DNA from: Bradyrhizobium sp. 1
GTDB taxonomy: Bacteria > Pseudomonadota > Alphaproteobacteria > Rhizobiales > Xanthobacteraceae
Assembly: GCF_023073315.1 (NCBI RefSeq)
Contig: NZ_JADPJH010000022.1
Span: forward strand, 617,917-681,916
Reading direction: 5' to 3'
DNA length: 64,000 nt
Made by a program: the position numbers and the translations under genes
Part shown: positions 26,117-35,797 of the stretch, one piece after another
Layout of the letters: each line of letters begins with the position of its first letter
Numbering within the stretch: position 1 is the stretch's first letter
Notes under the pieces: generated by a model
Told to the model about the DNA's origin: nothing
What the model saw: the letters and a program-made list of their open reading frames with translations, nothing else
Database searches by the model: none

Positions 26117-28531
26117 ATGAAAATAGCAACGGCCGGCGCGGCGCGCCGCGCACAAATTGTTTCTGCTTGGTCGTTCGATGTTTTCGATACATTTCTGCTT
26201 CGTGCCTGCACGACGCCAGATGGCGTATTTGAAAGGACTTACGAGCTATCGGGCATTTCAAGAACTTGTCCGAATGTTTCTGTGAGTTTCGTTCAGCATC
26301 GCATCCAGGCTGAAGCACGCGCGCGCAAGACCGCGAAGGAGAAGCGCGGTGCCAGCGAAGTTCATATCGACGAGATCTATTCCTATTTTCCGTTCAAGCT
26401 GTTCGGTCTGGCGCGCCGCGATCTGAGCGTCCTCGCCGAATCAGAGTTCGCAGCCGAGCTCGAGCTCTGCCGCGCCAATCCGGACATGCTCCGGCAATAT
26501 CTGGACATGAAGAACGCCGGCCACCGCGTCGGATTCATTTCCGACACCTATTGGGATTCCGCTTCGTTGGCGCGGCTGCTGCGGGCCTGCCGCCCCGGTC
26601 TGGCCTGGGACTTCCTCTATGCCTCCTGCGACCACGGCAGCAGCAAGAGCGAGGCGCTGTTCGCGACATACCTCGCCAACGAGGGCATCGACGCCAGTGC
26701 CTCCTTCCACGTCGGCGACAATGACAAGGCTGATATTAACGGCGCCAAGCGCCACGGCATTCGTGCGCGCTATTATCCGCAGGCGACCGCCCAGCTCGCG
26801 TCGATTTTTCAGCGCGAAACCGCATTGTTCGAGCTCATCTGCACCGGCGCGCCGTCCCGGCTCGACCACGGTGCGCGCACCTTGCGGCGCATGGTCGCCG
26901 CGCGCAGCGCCGAGAGGTCGCCGGCTTTTCACCTGGGCCTCACGGTGCTTGGCCCGGTGATGACAGCGTTCGACGCCTTCGTCGCGAGGCGCTGCGAGGC
27001 GGTCGCGGGACCCGGCCGGAAAGTCGCCCTCGGCTTCCTCGGCCGCGACGGTTTCCTGTCGTACCGGATCTGGCAGGATCTGCACGGCATGTCGTCGGCC
27101 TATGTCGAGATCAACCGCCGTGTCAGCCTGATCGCCTCGGCCGACACGATGCAGCCGCTGGTCGATCTGCTCAGCAAGGTCTTCAAGATCGACGCTCCGA
27201 CCTTTCGCGACATGGTGAAGATCATGCCGCCGAAAGTCGCGGCGTTCTTTGCCAGCTGTCCCGGCGGCATTGCCGCCGGCGAACAGCTGGCCGAGGCGCT
27301 GCCCGGTCTGATGGATCCGGCTGAGATCACAGCGCTCGCCGCAGGCCTGCGGGCCCGGCTGCTCGCCTATCTCCGTCACGCCATCCCGGGCTTCGACGAT
27401 TGTACCGACCTCGTGCTCGCCGATCTCGGCTATTCCGGCAGCGTGCAGAAGGCGCTGCGCCGGGTCTTCGACATGGACGGCATCAAGATCCGTCTCCACG
27501 GCGCCTATCTGATGTCACTCGACGACGCCTTCGACGATATCGCCGACGAGGGCAGCGCGGAGGGTTTCATCTCCGACCTCGTCGTCACGCCGCATGTCAA
27601 ACGCATGCTGATCCGCAACGTGGCATTGCTGGAGCAGGCCTGCTGCTCGGCCGATGGTTCGGTTCGCGATTACGACGGCGGCGCGGTGCAGCGCGAGATC
27701 AATCCGCGTCCTGCGGAGCAAATGGCGCTTGCCGCGGAGATCCAGGCCGGCGCGGAGGCCTTCGCGAAAAGCGCGGGCGATGTCGCGCTCGACCATGGCC
27801 TCTATCCCTATGCTGCGTCCGACGTCGCCGCGCGCTGGTGCGCGGCGACGCTAGGCCGACTTCTGCTGCTGCCCGACGACGACGAGCTCGCGCTGCTCGG
27901 TCCGTTGAAGCACGACGTCAATCTCGGCACCCACGCGCTGGCACCGATGCTCGACGAAAAATTCGTCCGCGATCAGATCACCGCCCGTGGCCTCTCTGCC
28001 GCCTGCACCTCGGCGGCACCGCCGATGTGGCTCGCCGGCAGCTTTGCCGGCCTGTCACCGTCCTACGGTTATCTCTATGCGCTGTTCGGCGCCAACCGTC
28101 TGCCCGCCGACGTCTTTGAGGAACGGCCGTGCGGCCTGGTTCAGGTCGGATTGTTTCGTGCCGGCGCCGATGCGACGCTGGAGACGGTGACTGTCCATCG
28201 CACCGGTCTCGGCGAGTTGCGTCTGCGCATCCCCCTGTCCCGGACCATGGCGGTCACCATGATCGCGCTGCCGCTGGCCAAATTCGCGCCCGGAGGTCTT
28301 CTTCACGGCGTCACGGTGCAGCAGGGTGACGACGTTCGCGATGCCGCCGAGAGCCAGGACGTCATCGGCCTCGCGGCCGATAGCCTGGTCTATGCCGGCG
28401 TGCAGCGAACCGGCGCGCAATATCGCGCCGAGAGCGACGACGGCTGCCTGCTGATCCCGATCGCCCCGATGACGCAGGAGATCGCGATCTATTCCGTCGC
28501 GATCACGCCGCTCGGCTCCAGCCCCAAATAA
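26117..28531 (+). CDS. Large HAD-superfamily protein of the glycan-locus type (COG5610-like)
   Basis: 804 residues. The N-terminal 250 residues are a complete HAD domain: motif I SFDVFDTFLLRA, motif II FISDT, the lysine in SSKSEALF, and motif IV HVGDNDKADINGA. A longer C-terminal part contains ALGFLGRDGFLSYRIWQDLH and LADLGYSGSVQKALRRVF, both typical of HAD-like proteins of surface-polysaccharide clusters. Likely a phosphatase or transferase acting on phospho-sugars; the substrate is unknown. The ATG at 26117 follows a weak GGGG site. It leads a three-gene plus-strand unit beside the flagellin cluster. Confidence 0.8.
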   Translation: MKIATAGAARRAQIVSAWSFDVFDTFLLRACTTPDGVFERTYELSGISRTCPNVSVSFVQHRIQAEARARKTAKEKRGASEVHIDEIYSYFPFKLFGLARRDLSVLAESEFAAELELCRANPDMLRQYLDMKNAGHRVGFISDTYWDSASLARLLRACRPGLAWDFLYASCDHGSSKSEALFATYLANEGIDASASFHVGDNDKADINGAKRHGIRARYYPQATAQLASIFQRETALFELICTGAPSRLDHGARTLRRMVAARSAERSPAFHLGLTVLGPVMTAFDAFVARRCEAVAGPGRKVALGFLGRDGFLSYRIWQDLHGMSSAYVEINRRVSLIASADTMQPLVDLLSKVFKIDAPTFRDMVKIMPPKVAAFFASCPGGIAAGEQLAEALPGLMDPAEITALAAGLRARLLAYLRHAIPGFDDCTDLVLADLGYSGSVQKALRRVFDMDGIKIRLHGAYLMSLDDAFDDIADEGSAEGFISDLVVTPHVKRMLIRNVALLEQACCSADGSVRDYDGGAVQREINPRPAEQMALAAEIQAGAEAFAKSAGDVALDHGLYPYAASDVAARWCAATLGRLLLLPDDDELALLGPLKHDVNLGTHALAPMLDEKFVRDQITARGLSAACTSAAPPMWLAGSFAGLSPSYGYLYALFGANRLPADVFEERPCGLVQVGLFRAGADATLETVTVHRTGLGELRLRIPLSRTMAVTMIALPLAKFAPGGLLHGVTVQQGDDVRDAAESQDVIGLAADSLVYAGVQRTGAQYRAESDDGCLLIPIAPMTQEIAIYSVAITPLGSSPK

Positions 28532-28562
28532 TGCGCCTGATCGTGCCGCTCCGGCCGTTCAA

Positions 28563-29915
28563 GTGCGAGGGGCTGGCGACGTGAGGGGCACGGAATTGAC
28601 GGACGAGACGCGCGAGAACCTTGATCGACTGCTGCTAACAGGCGGCGTCAGGCTCGGCCCGGCCCAGCGCGACCGTCTCGGCTGGCTGGTCGGCCAGTAC
28701 GGCCTACCGACGCTCGACAACGTCAGCGAGCGCCGGCGAAACGGCGTCATCATTCTCAGGGAGCCACCGAGCGGCGCGGCGGCCGAGCTGCTCTACCGCT
28801 CGCTTACGCCCGGCTGCGCCGTCGTCATTCCCAGAAGCGAGAATCCCGGCTTCGATTTCCTCAAGTCCAAGCTGACCGAGTTTGGCACCGTCGCTCCCTG
28901 CGGCGCAGACGGCCCGCATGAGATGTGGTGGGGCGGCATCGGCTGGTCGAAATTCCTCACTGCTGCCGATGCAACCACCCTGCGCCCCCGGATCGTCTCC
29001 TGCTATCCGCGCCGCGGCGACGCAACCGCAGCGTTCGCGCTCCGGCATTCGCTCGAGCGGTTCGATCTCGCCTGCCATATCGAGCCGATCGATACGGAGT
29101 TCAGCGACCGGCTCCTCTGCTTCGAGAAGGCCGAGTTCATGCTGCGGATGTGGAACAAATATCGCGAGCCGCTGCTGTTCGTCGAAACCGGCGCCGTGCT
29201 GCGCGAGGCGCCATTGCTGCCGTCCTTCCTCGGCTGCGACGTCGCCCTCCACAAGTGGAACCGCTGGGAGATGTCGGCGCGCACGCTCTATCTCGGCCGC
29301 ACCGAGCGCGCCGAACGGCTTCTGCGCACCTGGCAACAGCTTGCAGCGTCTTACCCCGCGATCTGGGATGGCTATCTGCTCGACCAAGCCTGGAGCCTGA
29401 CATCCTCGCAGATGCCGCTCGACACCGTGTGGCTGCCGCGCTCCTATCACGCGCTGAAGGGCGACCTCGGCGCGATGCGCGCGACGATCCTGCACGACCA
29501 GCAGACGACGACGCTGGAGCTCGGACCCGATCCGGCCTTTGCCGGCATCGCGCGTGCGGCCCGCCGCGCAGGACGCACCGGCGCCCGCGACGCCTTCATG
29601 GTGATGACCTCGAAAGCCGAGACCGGCAACGGCATCGCCGTGATCCTGCGCGACGTCTCGGCCGGTGATGCGGATGCAGTGGCCGCGACCGTGGAGGCCG
29701 TGACCGGCGCCTATGCGGCCGATTGCGGCGGATATGGCCGCCTCGAGCTGTCGCTCTGCGCCTGGCAGGACGACGTCGGTGCCGCGCGCGATGCCGCGGC
29801 CATGGCGCGCTACCGCATCCTGGAGATCGCGCCGGGCCAGCGCATCGCCAACGATTTCTTTGCCGCCCACGCGACCGACGACGCAGTCATGACCGCCCGC
29901 CATCTCTTCCCCTGA
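28563..29915 (+). CDS. Probable nucleotide-diphospho-sugar transferase-like protein
   Basis: 450 residues from GTG 28563; a GTG at 28581 with GAGGGG upstream is also possible. The middle section (FEKAEFMLRMWNKYREPLLF, VETGAVLREAPLLPSFLGCD, then WDGYLLDQAWSLTSS) resembles GT-A glycosyltransferase-like proteins, in which a membrane-free alpha/beta domain ends in an acidic Asp-x-x-Trp segment. I cannot name the donor or acceptor. It follows the HAD gene by 31 bp and the next gene follows by 13 bp, so the three are co-transcribed. Confidence 0.55.
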   Translation: MRGAGDVRGTELTDETRENLDRLLLTGGVRLGPAQRDRLGWLVGQYGLPTLDNVSERRRNGVIILREPPSGAAAELLYRSLTPGCAVVIPRSENPGFDFLKSKLTEFGTVAPCGADGPHEMWWGGIGWSKFLTAADATTLRPRIVSCYPRRGDATAAFALRHSLERFDLACHIEPIDTEFSDRLLCFEKAEFMLRMWNKYREPLLFVETGAVLREAPLLPSFLGCDVALHKWNRWEMSARTLYLGRTERAERLLRTWQQLAASYPAIWDGYLLDQAWSLTSSQMPLDTVWLPRSYHALKGDLGAMRATILHDQQTTTLELGPDPAFAGIARAARRAGRTGARDAFMVMTSKAETGNGIAVILRDVSAGDADAVAATVEAVTGAYAADCGGYGRLELSLCAWQDDVGAARDAAAMARYRILEIAPGQRIANDFFAAHATDDAVMTARHLFP

Positions 29916-29928
29916 GGGACGTCACAAG

Positions 29929-30465
29929 ATGCTCAAGACCATCATCCTGCTCACCGACACCGTGCAACAGCAGCAACCGCTGGCCAATCTGCTCCGCGAG
30001 CACAATCGCGGGCTCGCCTTCTGCTCTGCACTGCGCGCCCAGGACCTCAGCGGCATCGCGCCGGACGTGCTGAGCGAGGCTCGGCTGGTGTCTTTCGCCG
30101 CCGACGTCGCCGTCCCCGAAAAATTCCTGCTCAGGCTCGGCCATGGCGCCTACAAGTTCTACGCCGCACCGACGCAATATCCGGGCTTGCCGCCGGCGCC
30201 CGACGAGGGCGACGAAGATCCGCGATGCTACTCCGTGATCGCGCAATCAATGACAATCTGGCCCGACTTCAAGAAGGTCGTCGGGCTGGAAACCGTAACC
30301 ATCCCGGATGGCACCGTTCCTGCCGAGCGCGAGCGGCTGGTGTTCTCCCGCCTTGCACATCTGTTCTGGGGAATGTCGCACATGATCGCCGGCGAGGCGA
30401 CGGATCTCCCTGGAATCATCGGGTCCGGCGAGAGCCAGCGCCCGACGCTTGCAATGATGAACTAA
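29929..30465 (+). CDS. Hypothetical protein, 178 residues, possibly formyltransferase-like
   Basis: It begins MLKTIILLTDTVQQQQPLAN, an alpha/beta-type start, and contains GAYKFYAAPTQYPGLPPAPD in the middle. The pattern weakly recalls the His-Pro-[SG]-x-Leu-Pro loop of methionyl-tRNA and sugar N-formyltransferases, but the His is absent, so this is a hint only. Last gene of the HAD/transferase unit. Its end overlaps the convergent CoA-transferase gene by 4 bp. Confidence 0.6.
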   Translation: MLKTIILLTDTVQQQQPLANLLREHNRGLAFCSALRAQDLSGIAPDVLSEARLVSFAADVAVPEKFLLRLGHGAYKFYAAPTQYPGLPPAPDEGDEDPRCYSVIAQSMTIWPDFKKVVGLETVTIPDGTVPAERERLVFSRLAHLFWGMSHMIAGEATDLPGIIGSGESQRPTLAMMN

Positions 30466-31709
30466 CGCGCGGGGCGACCGAGCTGAGCTGACAGGGCGTC
30501 GCGGTGCTCCGGCGCCGCGATCGCGATCATACGGCGCGCGCGTTCGGCAAGGCCGCAACCGCGCAGCTCCGCCACACCCCATTCGGTGACGATGGCGTCG
30601 ACATCAGCGCGCGGGGTCGTCACCGTCTCGACATTCGCGACGATCCGGCTGGCGCCATCCGACGCCGTCGCCGGCAGCGCGATGATCGCCCTGCCTCCGG
30701 GAGACGCATTGGCACCCCGTACGAAATCGAGCTGCCCGCCGATCGCGCCGATTGCGACACCATTCAGCGTCTCGGAATTGACGCTGCCGTCCAGCCCGAC
30801 CTGAAGCGCCGAATTGATCGCGACCAGCCGGTTGATCCGCGCCAGCACGCCCTGGCCGTGCGTATAGGACGTCGGCCGCACCGAGACCTCCTTGTTCTCG
30901 TGCACGAAGCGATAGAGCCGCTTCGTGCCGATGACCTGGTTGGTGACGGTGATCCCGGCATCGATGCCCTTCTCCGCATTCGTCACGACACCGTGCTCGA
31001 TCAATTCGACGACGGCGTCGTTGATCAGGCCGGAATGGATACCGAGATTGCGCGAATGGGACAGCGAGGAGAGGATTGCGTCCGGAATTCGGCCGACGCC
31101 GAACTGGAGCGTACTACCGTCTACGATCAAGCTCGCCGCATGGGCGGCAATACGACTCGAGATGTCGTCAAGCGGCGGTGACGCCAATTCAACCGGCGGG
31201 CGGCGTGCCGTCACGCGAATATGGATCGGCACTTCGGCCGGCCATTCCGCGCCGAACGTAAAGGGCGCATCCGGATTGATCTCGGCGACGACGAGGCGTG
31301 CGCTGCGCGCGGCGTCGATGACATAATCATTGGAGAGGCTGGCGCTGAGCCGGCCCGCGGACTCCGCAAGCTGCACCAGAACGACATCGGCCTTGTGGCG
31401 GCGCGCGGCGAAGTCCGCGCAGAAGGCGCTGTAGTTGCTCGGGATCACATCGAGCCGCCCGGCTTTTGCCAGCCGCCGCGCATTGCCGATCACGCCATAG
31501 CTCTGGAACGAGACGTTGGGCGCTTGGCCTGCGGAAAACGTCTCTGAGAAAACCGGCCCGACCATCATGCGAAAGGGCGGAAGATGCGACGCCTGCGCCA
31601 TCAACGCTTCGGTCAGGGTGATGGGCTCGGCCGTCGCCTGCCCGCACACCACGAGATCACCCTCACGGATCAAGTCGGAAAAGGCGATCGGCGCAGCGTA
31701 TCCTCGCAT
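30462..31709 (-). CDS. Acetyl-CoA hydrolase / CoA-transferase family protein with an altered active site
   Basis: 415 residues with the two-domain pattern of class I CoA-transferases (LQFGVGRIPDAIL, then the C-terminal RIVANVETVTTPRADVDAIV and EWGVAELRG). In the better known members a catalytic Glu lies in a G-[IV]-H-T-E-M motif; here the matching segment is GIHSGLIND, with Gly227 where Glu is expected. It may belong to a subfamily with another nucleophile or act as a non-catalytic partner. It starts 7 bp after the acyl-CoA ligase stop and is the last gene of the TRAP-led run. Confidence 0.8.
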   Translation of the reverse strand: MRGYAAPIAFSDLIREGDLVVCGQATAEPITLTEALMAQASHLPPFRMMVGPVFSETFSAGQAPNVSFQSYGVIGNARRLAKAGRLDVIPSNYSAFCADFAARRHKADVVLVQLAESAGRLSASLSNDYVIDAARSARLVVAEINPDAPFTFGAEWPAEVPIHIRVTARRPPVELASPPLDDISSRIAAHAASLIVDGSTLQFGVGRIPDAILSSLSHSRNLGIHSGLINDAVVELIEHGVVTNAEKGIDAGITVTNQVIGTKRLYRFVHENKEVSVRPTSYTHGQGVLARINRLVAINSALQVGLDGSVNSETLNGVAIGAIGGQLDFVRGANASPGGRAIIALPATASDGASRIVANVETVTTPRADVDAIVTEWGVAELRGCGLAERARRMIAIAAPEHRDALSAQLGRPAR

Positions 31710-31716
31710 CGCCGCC

Positions 31717-33270
31717 TCAGTCCATACGCGTGAGGCGTGCGGAAGATTCGCCCAGCAGCGTCCGCAGCTCCGTCTTCACGATCTTGCCGTAGCTGTTCTT
31801 CGGCAGCTCGCCGGTGAGATAATAATGCTTCGGCCGCTTGAAGCGCGCGATCCAGGCGTTGCACATCTGGTCGAGCTCCTCCCGGGTCACCGCCCTGCCC
31901 GCGACGGGAACGACGACGGCAACCACCTCCTCGCCCCATTCCGGATGCGGCCGGCCGATCACCGAGACCTCCGCCACGGCCTCGTGCCGCAGCAGTACTT
32001 CCTCGACCTCGCGCGGATAGATGTTAGTGCCGCCGGAGATGATGACGTCCTTGGAGCGGTCCTTCAGCGTGAGAAAACCGTCGGCGTCAAAGGCGCCCAT
32101 GTCGCCGGTATAGAGCCAGCCGTCGCGCAGCGTATTGGCGGTCGCCTCCGGGTTCTGCCAGTAGCCGGACATCACGGTATCGCCGCGCACGATGATCTCA
32201 CCGACCTCATCAGGCGCAACGTCCCGCCCCGCTTCATCCACGGTGCGCACCTGCACGACGCCCTGCGCGATGCCGACAGAGGCGAGGCGTTCCTCGTGGC
32301 GCGGATGCCCGGCGTCGATGTGCATGGACTTCGGCAAGTAAGTGATGGTCATCGGCGTCTCGCCCTGACCGTAGATCTGTACCAGCTTCGGCCCGAACAC
32401 CGCGAGTGCGGCCTTGCAGTCGGCGACATACATGGGGCCGCCGCCATAGATAATGGCCTTCAGCCCCGGCGCGGTGGCGCCCGAGGCTTCCGCCGCGACC
32501 GTCAGCCGCCGCACCATGGTCGGCGCGGCGAAGAAGGAGATGCCGTCGCGCTTTGCCGTCAGTTCCAGAATTTCGTCCGGCTCGAAGCGGCCGCTCTCGG
32601 GAATGATCTGCGCCCCCATGCCGAGCACATGCGGCACCATGTAGAGGCCGGAGCCGTGCGACATGGGCGCGGCGTGCAGCAGCGCCTCGCCTGATACGAC
32701 CGGGTTGATTTCGGCGAGATAGTTCATCGACATCGCAAGCAGATTGCGATGGCTCAGCACCGCGCCCTTGGGACGGCCGGTCGTGCCGCTGGTGTAGAAG
32801 ATCCAGGCCGGGTCGGTGATGGCGACATCGGCGATGGCGATGCCGTCGGTCTTCTCGAGGTCCCGATGTTCGGCCGAGCCGATCTCGACCACTTGCGGCT
32901 TGGCTGTACCGAGCGCCAGCGCTTCCGAGGCAACGCTCGCCATGTCCGAGGTCACGAACACCACCGCCGCGCCCGAATTGTCGAGGATGAATGCGACTTC
33001 GCGCGGATGCAGCTTTGCGTTGATGGGAACGGCGACCAGCCCGGCGTGCCAGCAACCATAGAGGCACGCGACATAATCAGGCACGTTCTTCATCAGCAAT
33101 GCGACGCGAGCGCCCTTGGCGAGGCCGAAACGCTGCTGCAACGACGCCGCCAGCGAGGCCACTGTCGTGGCGAGCCGGCCGTAGTTCGCGACCGGTATCA
33201 GCCCCTTGAGCAGCGCCGGCGCGGACGCATCGGCCTTGGCGGCACGCAGGAGATGATGAGCGAGGTTCAT
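31717..33270 (-). CDS. Acyl-CoA ligase (AMP-forming)
   Basis: 517 residues. Phosphate loop IFYTSGTTGRPKGAVLSH; adenylate motif YGQGETPMT; hinge YTGDMGAFDADGFLTLKDRS; C-terminal lysine in NSYGKIVKTEL. All key residues are present. I start it at ATG 33268-33270 (MNLAHHLL), since the longer frame overlaps the acyl-CoA dehydrogenase. It would activate the acid imported by the TRAP system or a downstream intermediate. It lies between the dehydrogenase and the CoA-transferase, all on the same strand. Confidence 0.9.
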   Translation of the reverse strand: MNLAHHLLRAAKADASAPALLKGLIPVANYGRLATTVASLAASLQQRFGLAKGARVALLMKNVPDYVACLYGCWHAGLVAVPINAKLHPREVAFILDNSGAAVVFVTSDMASVASEALALGTAKPQVVEIGSAEHRDLEKTDGIAIADVAITDPAWIFYTSGTTGRPKGAVLSHRNLLAMSMNYLAEINPVVSGEALLHAAPMSHGSGLYMVPHVLGMGAQIIPESGRFEPDEILELTAKRDGISFFAAPTMVRRLTVAAEASGATAPGLKAIIYGGGPMYVADCKAALAVFGPKLVQIYGQGETPMTITYLPKSMHIDAGHPRHEERLASVGIAQGVVQVRTVDEAGRDVAPDEVGEIIVRGDTVMSGYWQNPEATANTLRDGWLYTGDMGAFDADGFLTLKDRSKDVIISGGTNIYPREVEEVLLRHEAVAEVSVIGRPHPEWGEEVVAVVVPVAGRAVTREELDQMCNAWIARFKRPKHYYLTGELPKNSYGKIVKTELRTLLGESSARLTRMD

Positions 33271-33292
33271 GTGCCGAATTATCCACGCGACT

Positions 33293-34459
33293 TCAGTAAG
33301 ACTTGGCCAGGCCCAGTACCTTTTCTGCAATAAAGCTGAGCGCAAGCTGCGGACTGACCGGCGCGATGCGCGGGATCAGAACCTCGCGCAGATAACGCTC
33401 AACGTGAAACTCCTTGGCATAACCGAAGCCGCCATGCGTCATCACCGCCTGCTCGCAGGCGTGGTAGCCGGCCTCGCCCGCAATGTATTTCGCGGCATTG
33501 GCGGCGCCGCCGCAGGGCATGCCCTTGTCGTATTGCCACGCCGCCGACATCACCATCAGCCAGGCCGCCTCGAGCTCGACCCAGTTCACCGCGAGGGGAT
33601 GCTGGATGCCTTGATTTTTGCCGATCGGACGGTTGAACACCACGCGCGTCTTGGCGTATTCGGTCGCGCGCGCCAGCGCGAGCTTGCCGAGGCCAACGGC
33701 TTCCGCCGCGATCAGGATGCGCTCGGGGTTCATGCCTTCGAGGATGTACTGAAAACCCTTGCCCTCTTCGCCGATGCGATCTTCCATCGGAATTTCAAAG
33801 TCCTCGAAGAACAGCTCGTTGGAATCGACGCTCTTGCGGCCCATCTTCTCGATCTCGTGGACTTTGATCTTCTTTCGATCGAAATCGGTGTAGAAGAGGC
33901 TCAGCCCATGCGTCGGCGAGCGCACCTCCTCCAGCGGCGTGGTGCGCGCCAGCAGCAGGATCTTGTGCGCGACCTGCGCGGTCGAGATCCACACCTTCTG
34001 GCCGTTGACGATGTAGCGGTCGTTCTTGGCGACGGCGCGGGTCTTGAGCTGCGTCGTGTTGAGGCCGGTGTTGGGCTCGGTGACGGCGAAGCACGCCTTC
34101 TCGCGGCCGTCGACCATCGGCGGCAGCATGCGCTTGCGCTGCTCCTCGGAGCCGAACACGACGACCGGATTGAGACCGAATACGTTGATGTGCACGGCGG
34201 AGGCGCCGGACATGCCCGCGCCGGATTCCGCGATCGCGCGCATCATGACCGCCGCTTCGGTGATGCCGAGCCCGGAGCCGCCATAGGCTTCTGGCACGCA
34301 GATGCCGAGCCAGCCGGCGTCGGCAAGTGCTTTATGAAAATCATGCGGGAAGCCGCCGTCGTGGTCCTTCTTCAGCCAATAGGCGTCGGGAAAGCCTTCG
34401 CATATTTTTGCGATGGCGCCGCGAATGGCTTCCTGCTGGTCGGTAAGCGCGAAATCCAT
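33293..34459 (-). CDS. Acyl-CoA dehydrogenase with the base in the isovaleryl-type position
   Basis: 388 residues. FAD/substrate blocks CFAVTEPNTGLNTTQLK and YAKTRVVFNRPIGKNQGIQH, and GGFGYAKEFHVERYLRE near the end. The usual catalytic Glu of a Y-E-G-T motif near the C terminus is absent (RIAPVSPQ). A Glu is present in MNPERIL, aligned by eye with the base of isovaleryl-CoA and long-chain enzymes. This suggests a branched or bulky acyl-CoA as substrate. Its place behind a TRAP operon fits oxidation of a dicarboxylic or branched acyl-CoA. Confidence 0.9.
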   Translation of the reverse strand: MDFALTDQQEAIRGAIAKICEGFPDAYWLKKDHDGGFPHDFHKALADAGWLGICVPEAYGGSGLGITEAAVMMRAIAESGAGMSGASAVHINVFGLNPVVVFGSEEQRKRMLPPMVDGREKACFAVTEPNTGLNTTQLKTRAVAKNDRYIVNGQKVWISTAQVAHKILLLARTTPLEEVRSPTHGLSLFYTDFDRKKIKVHEIEKMGRKSVDSNELFFEDFEIPMEDRIGEEGKGFQYILEGMNPERILIAAEAVGLGKLALARATEYAKTRVVFNRPIGKNQGIQHPLAVNWVELEAAWLMVMSAAWQYDKGMPCGGAANAAKYIAGEAGYHACEQAVMTHGGFGYAKEFHVERYLREVLIPRIAPVSPQLALSFIAEKVLGLAKSY

Positions 34460-34495
34460 GTTGTTGATCTCCTTCTTGGGAGCCGAGCTCCGATC

Positions 34496-35785
34496 CTAGC
34501 GCCCCATCTGCGAGGGCAGCCAGAGGATGATAGACGGAAAGGCCACCAGAATCGCGATCGCGATCAGATGTGCGATGAAGTGCGGGAAGGTGCCGTGGAA
34601 CACTTCCGACACTGGCCGCTTGGCGTAGCGGGCGACGATGAAGCAATTCAGCCCGACCGGCGGCGTGATCATGCCGACCTCGGCGGTAACGATCTTGATG
34701 ACACCGAACCAGATCGGATCGAAGCCGAGCGTCTTGATCAGCGGCAGCACGATCGGCACGGTCAAAACCAGGATCGCGATCTGATCCATGAAGGAGCCGA
34801 GCACGATATAGCCGAACAAGATCAGTGCGATGATCACCCATCGGGAGGTCGGCAAGCTGCCGATCCAGGCGACGAGGTCCTGCGTGACATGGGTGAGCGT
34901 GAAGAAGTAGCCGAAGATCGAGGCGCCGACCAGGATCGTCACGATCATGCAGGTGCCGTGGCAGGCGCTGAGCAGCGCGCGGTAGAGCGAGCCCGGATTC
35001 ACCTTGCGCTTCGCGACCGCGAGCGAAAACGCTCCCGCCGCTCCCAGCGCTGAGGCTTCGGTCGGCGTCGCAATTCCGAGATAGATGGTGCCCGTGACGA
35101 GCGAGAACAGCAGCACCATCGGGCCGACCTGCCACAACAACAAAAACTTCTCGCGCCAGGACACCGGCTCGACGCGCGGAGCCCGTGAAGGATCCTGCCA
35201 GACCAGGAAATAGATCGTCGCCATGATGGTCGCGGTCACAAGCACCGCTGGAAGGATGCCGCCGATCAGCAATTGCCCGATGTTGACTTCCGCAAGCAGA
35301 CCAAAGATCACCAGCGCCACGCTTGGCGGAATCAGCATGGCGAGCGTGCCCGAGATGGCGACGACGCCGGCGGCCATCTTCGGCTCATAGCCCTGCTTGA
35401 TCATCGCGGGCAGGCTCGTCGATGACAGCGTCGCTGCGGACGCCGTCGAGGTGCCGCAGATCGCGCCGAAACCGGCGCCCGCCAAGGCGGTCGCCATGCC
35501 GAGCCCGCCGGGAACGCGGCCGATCCAGGCGGATGCCGTCTTGAACATGTCGTCGGCGACGCCGGACAGCAGGACAAGCTCCGCCATCAGCAGGAACATC
35601 GGGATCGTGATCAGCTCATAGGACGACACAGTCGAGAGCGGTGCCGTCTGGAGAATGCCGAACAGCGTGCTCGTGCCGCCGACCATCAGGAGGCCGACCG
35701 AGCCGGCGAAGCCCATGGCGAAACCGACCGGCGTTCCGATCGCAAGCAGAAGGAAGAGCAGGCCAAGTACGATGATGACGGTCAT
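34496..35785 (-). CDS. dctM: TRAP transporter large permease, DctM family
   Basis: 429 residues with about 12 hydrophobic helices and the DctM blocks GFAMGFAGSVGLLMVGG, CGTSTASAATLSSTSLPAMI and GLNCFIVARYA. It is the transport channel of a sodium-driven TRAP system in the inner membrane and pairs with the small permease 12 bp upstream. Confidence 0.94.
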   Translation of the reverse strand: MTVIIVLGLLFLLLAIGTPVGFAMGFAGSVGLLMVGGTSTLFGILQTAPLSTVSSYELITIPMFLLMAELVLLSGVADDMFKTASAWIGRVPGGLGMATALAGAGFGAICGTSTASAATLSSTSLPAMIKQGYEPKMAAGVVAISGTLAMLIPPSVALVIFGLLAEVNIGQLLIGGILPAVLVTATIMATIYFLVWQDPSRAPRVEPVSWREKFLLLWQVGPMVLLFSLVTGTIYLGIATPTEASALGAAGAFSLAVAKRKVNPGSLYRALLSACHGTCMIVTILVGASIFGYFFTLTHVTQDLVAWIGSLPTSRWVIIALILFGYIVLGSFMDQIAILVLTVPIVLPLIKTLGFDPIWFGVIKIVTAEVGMITPPVGLNCFIVARYAKRPVSEVFHGTFPHFIAHLIAIAILVAFPSIILWLPSQMGR

Positions 35786-35797
35786 TTCAGGCTGCTC

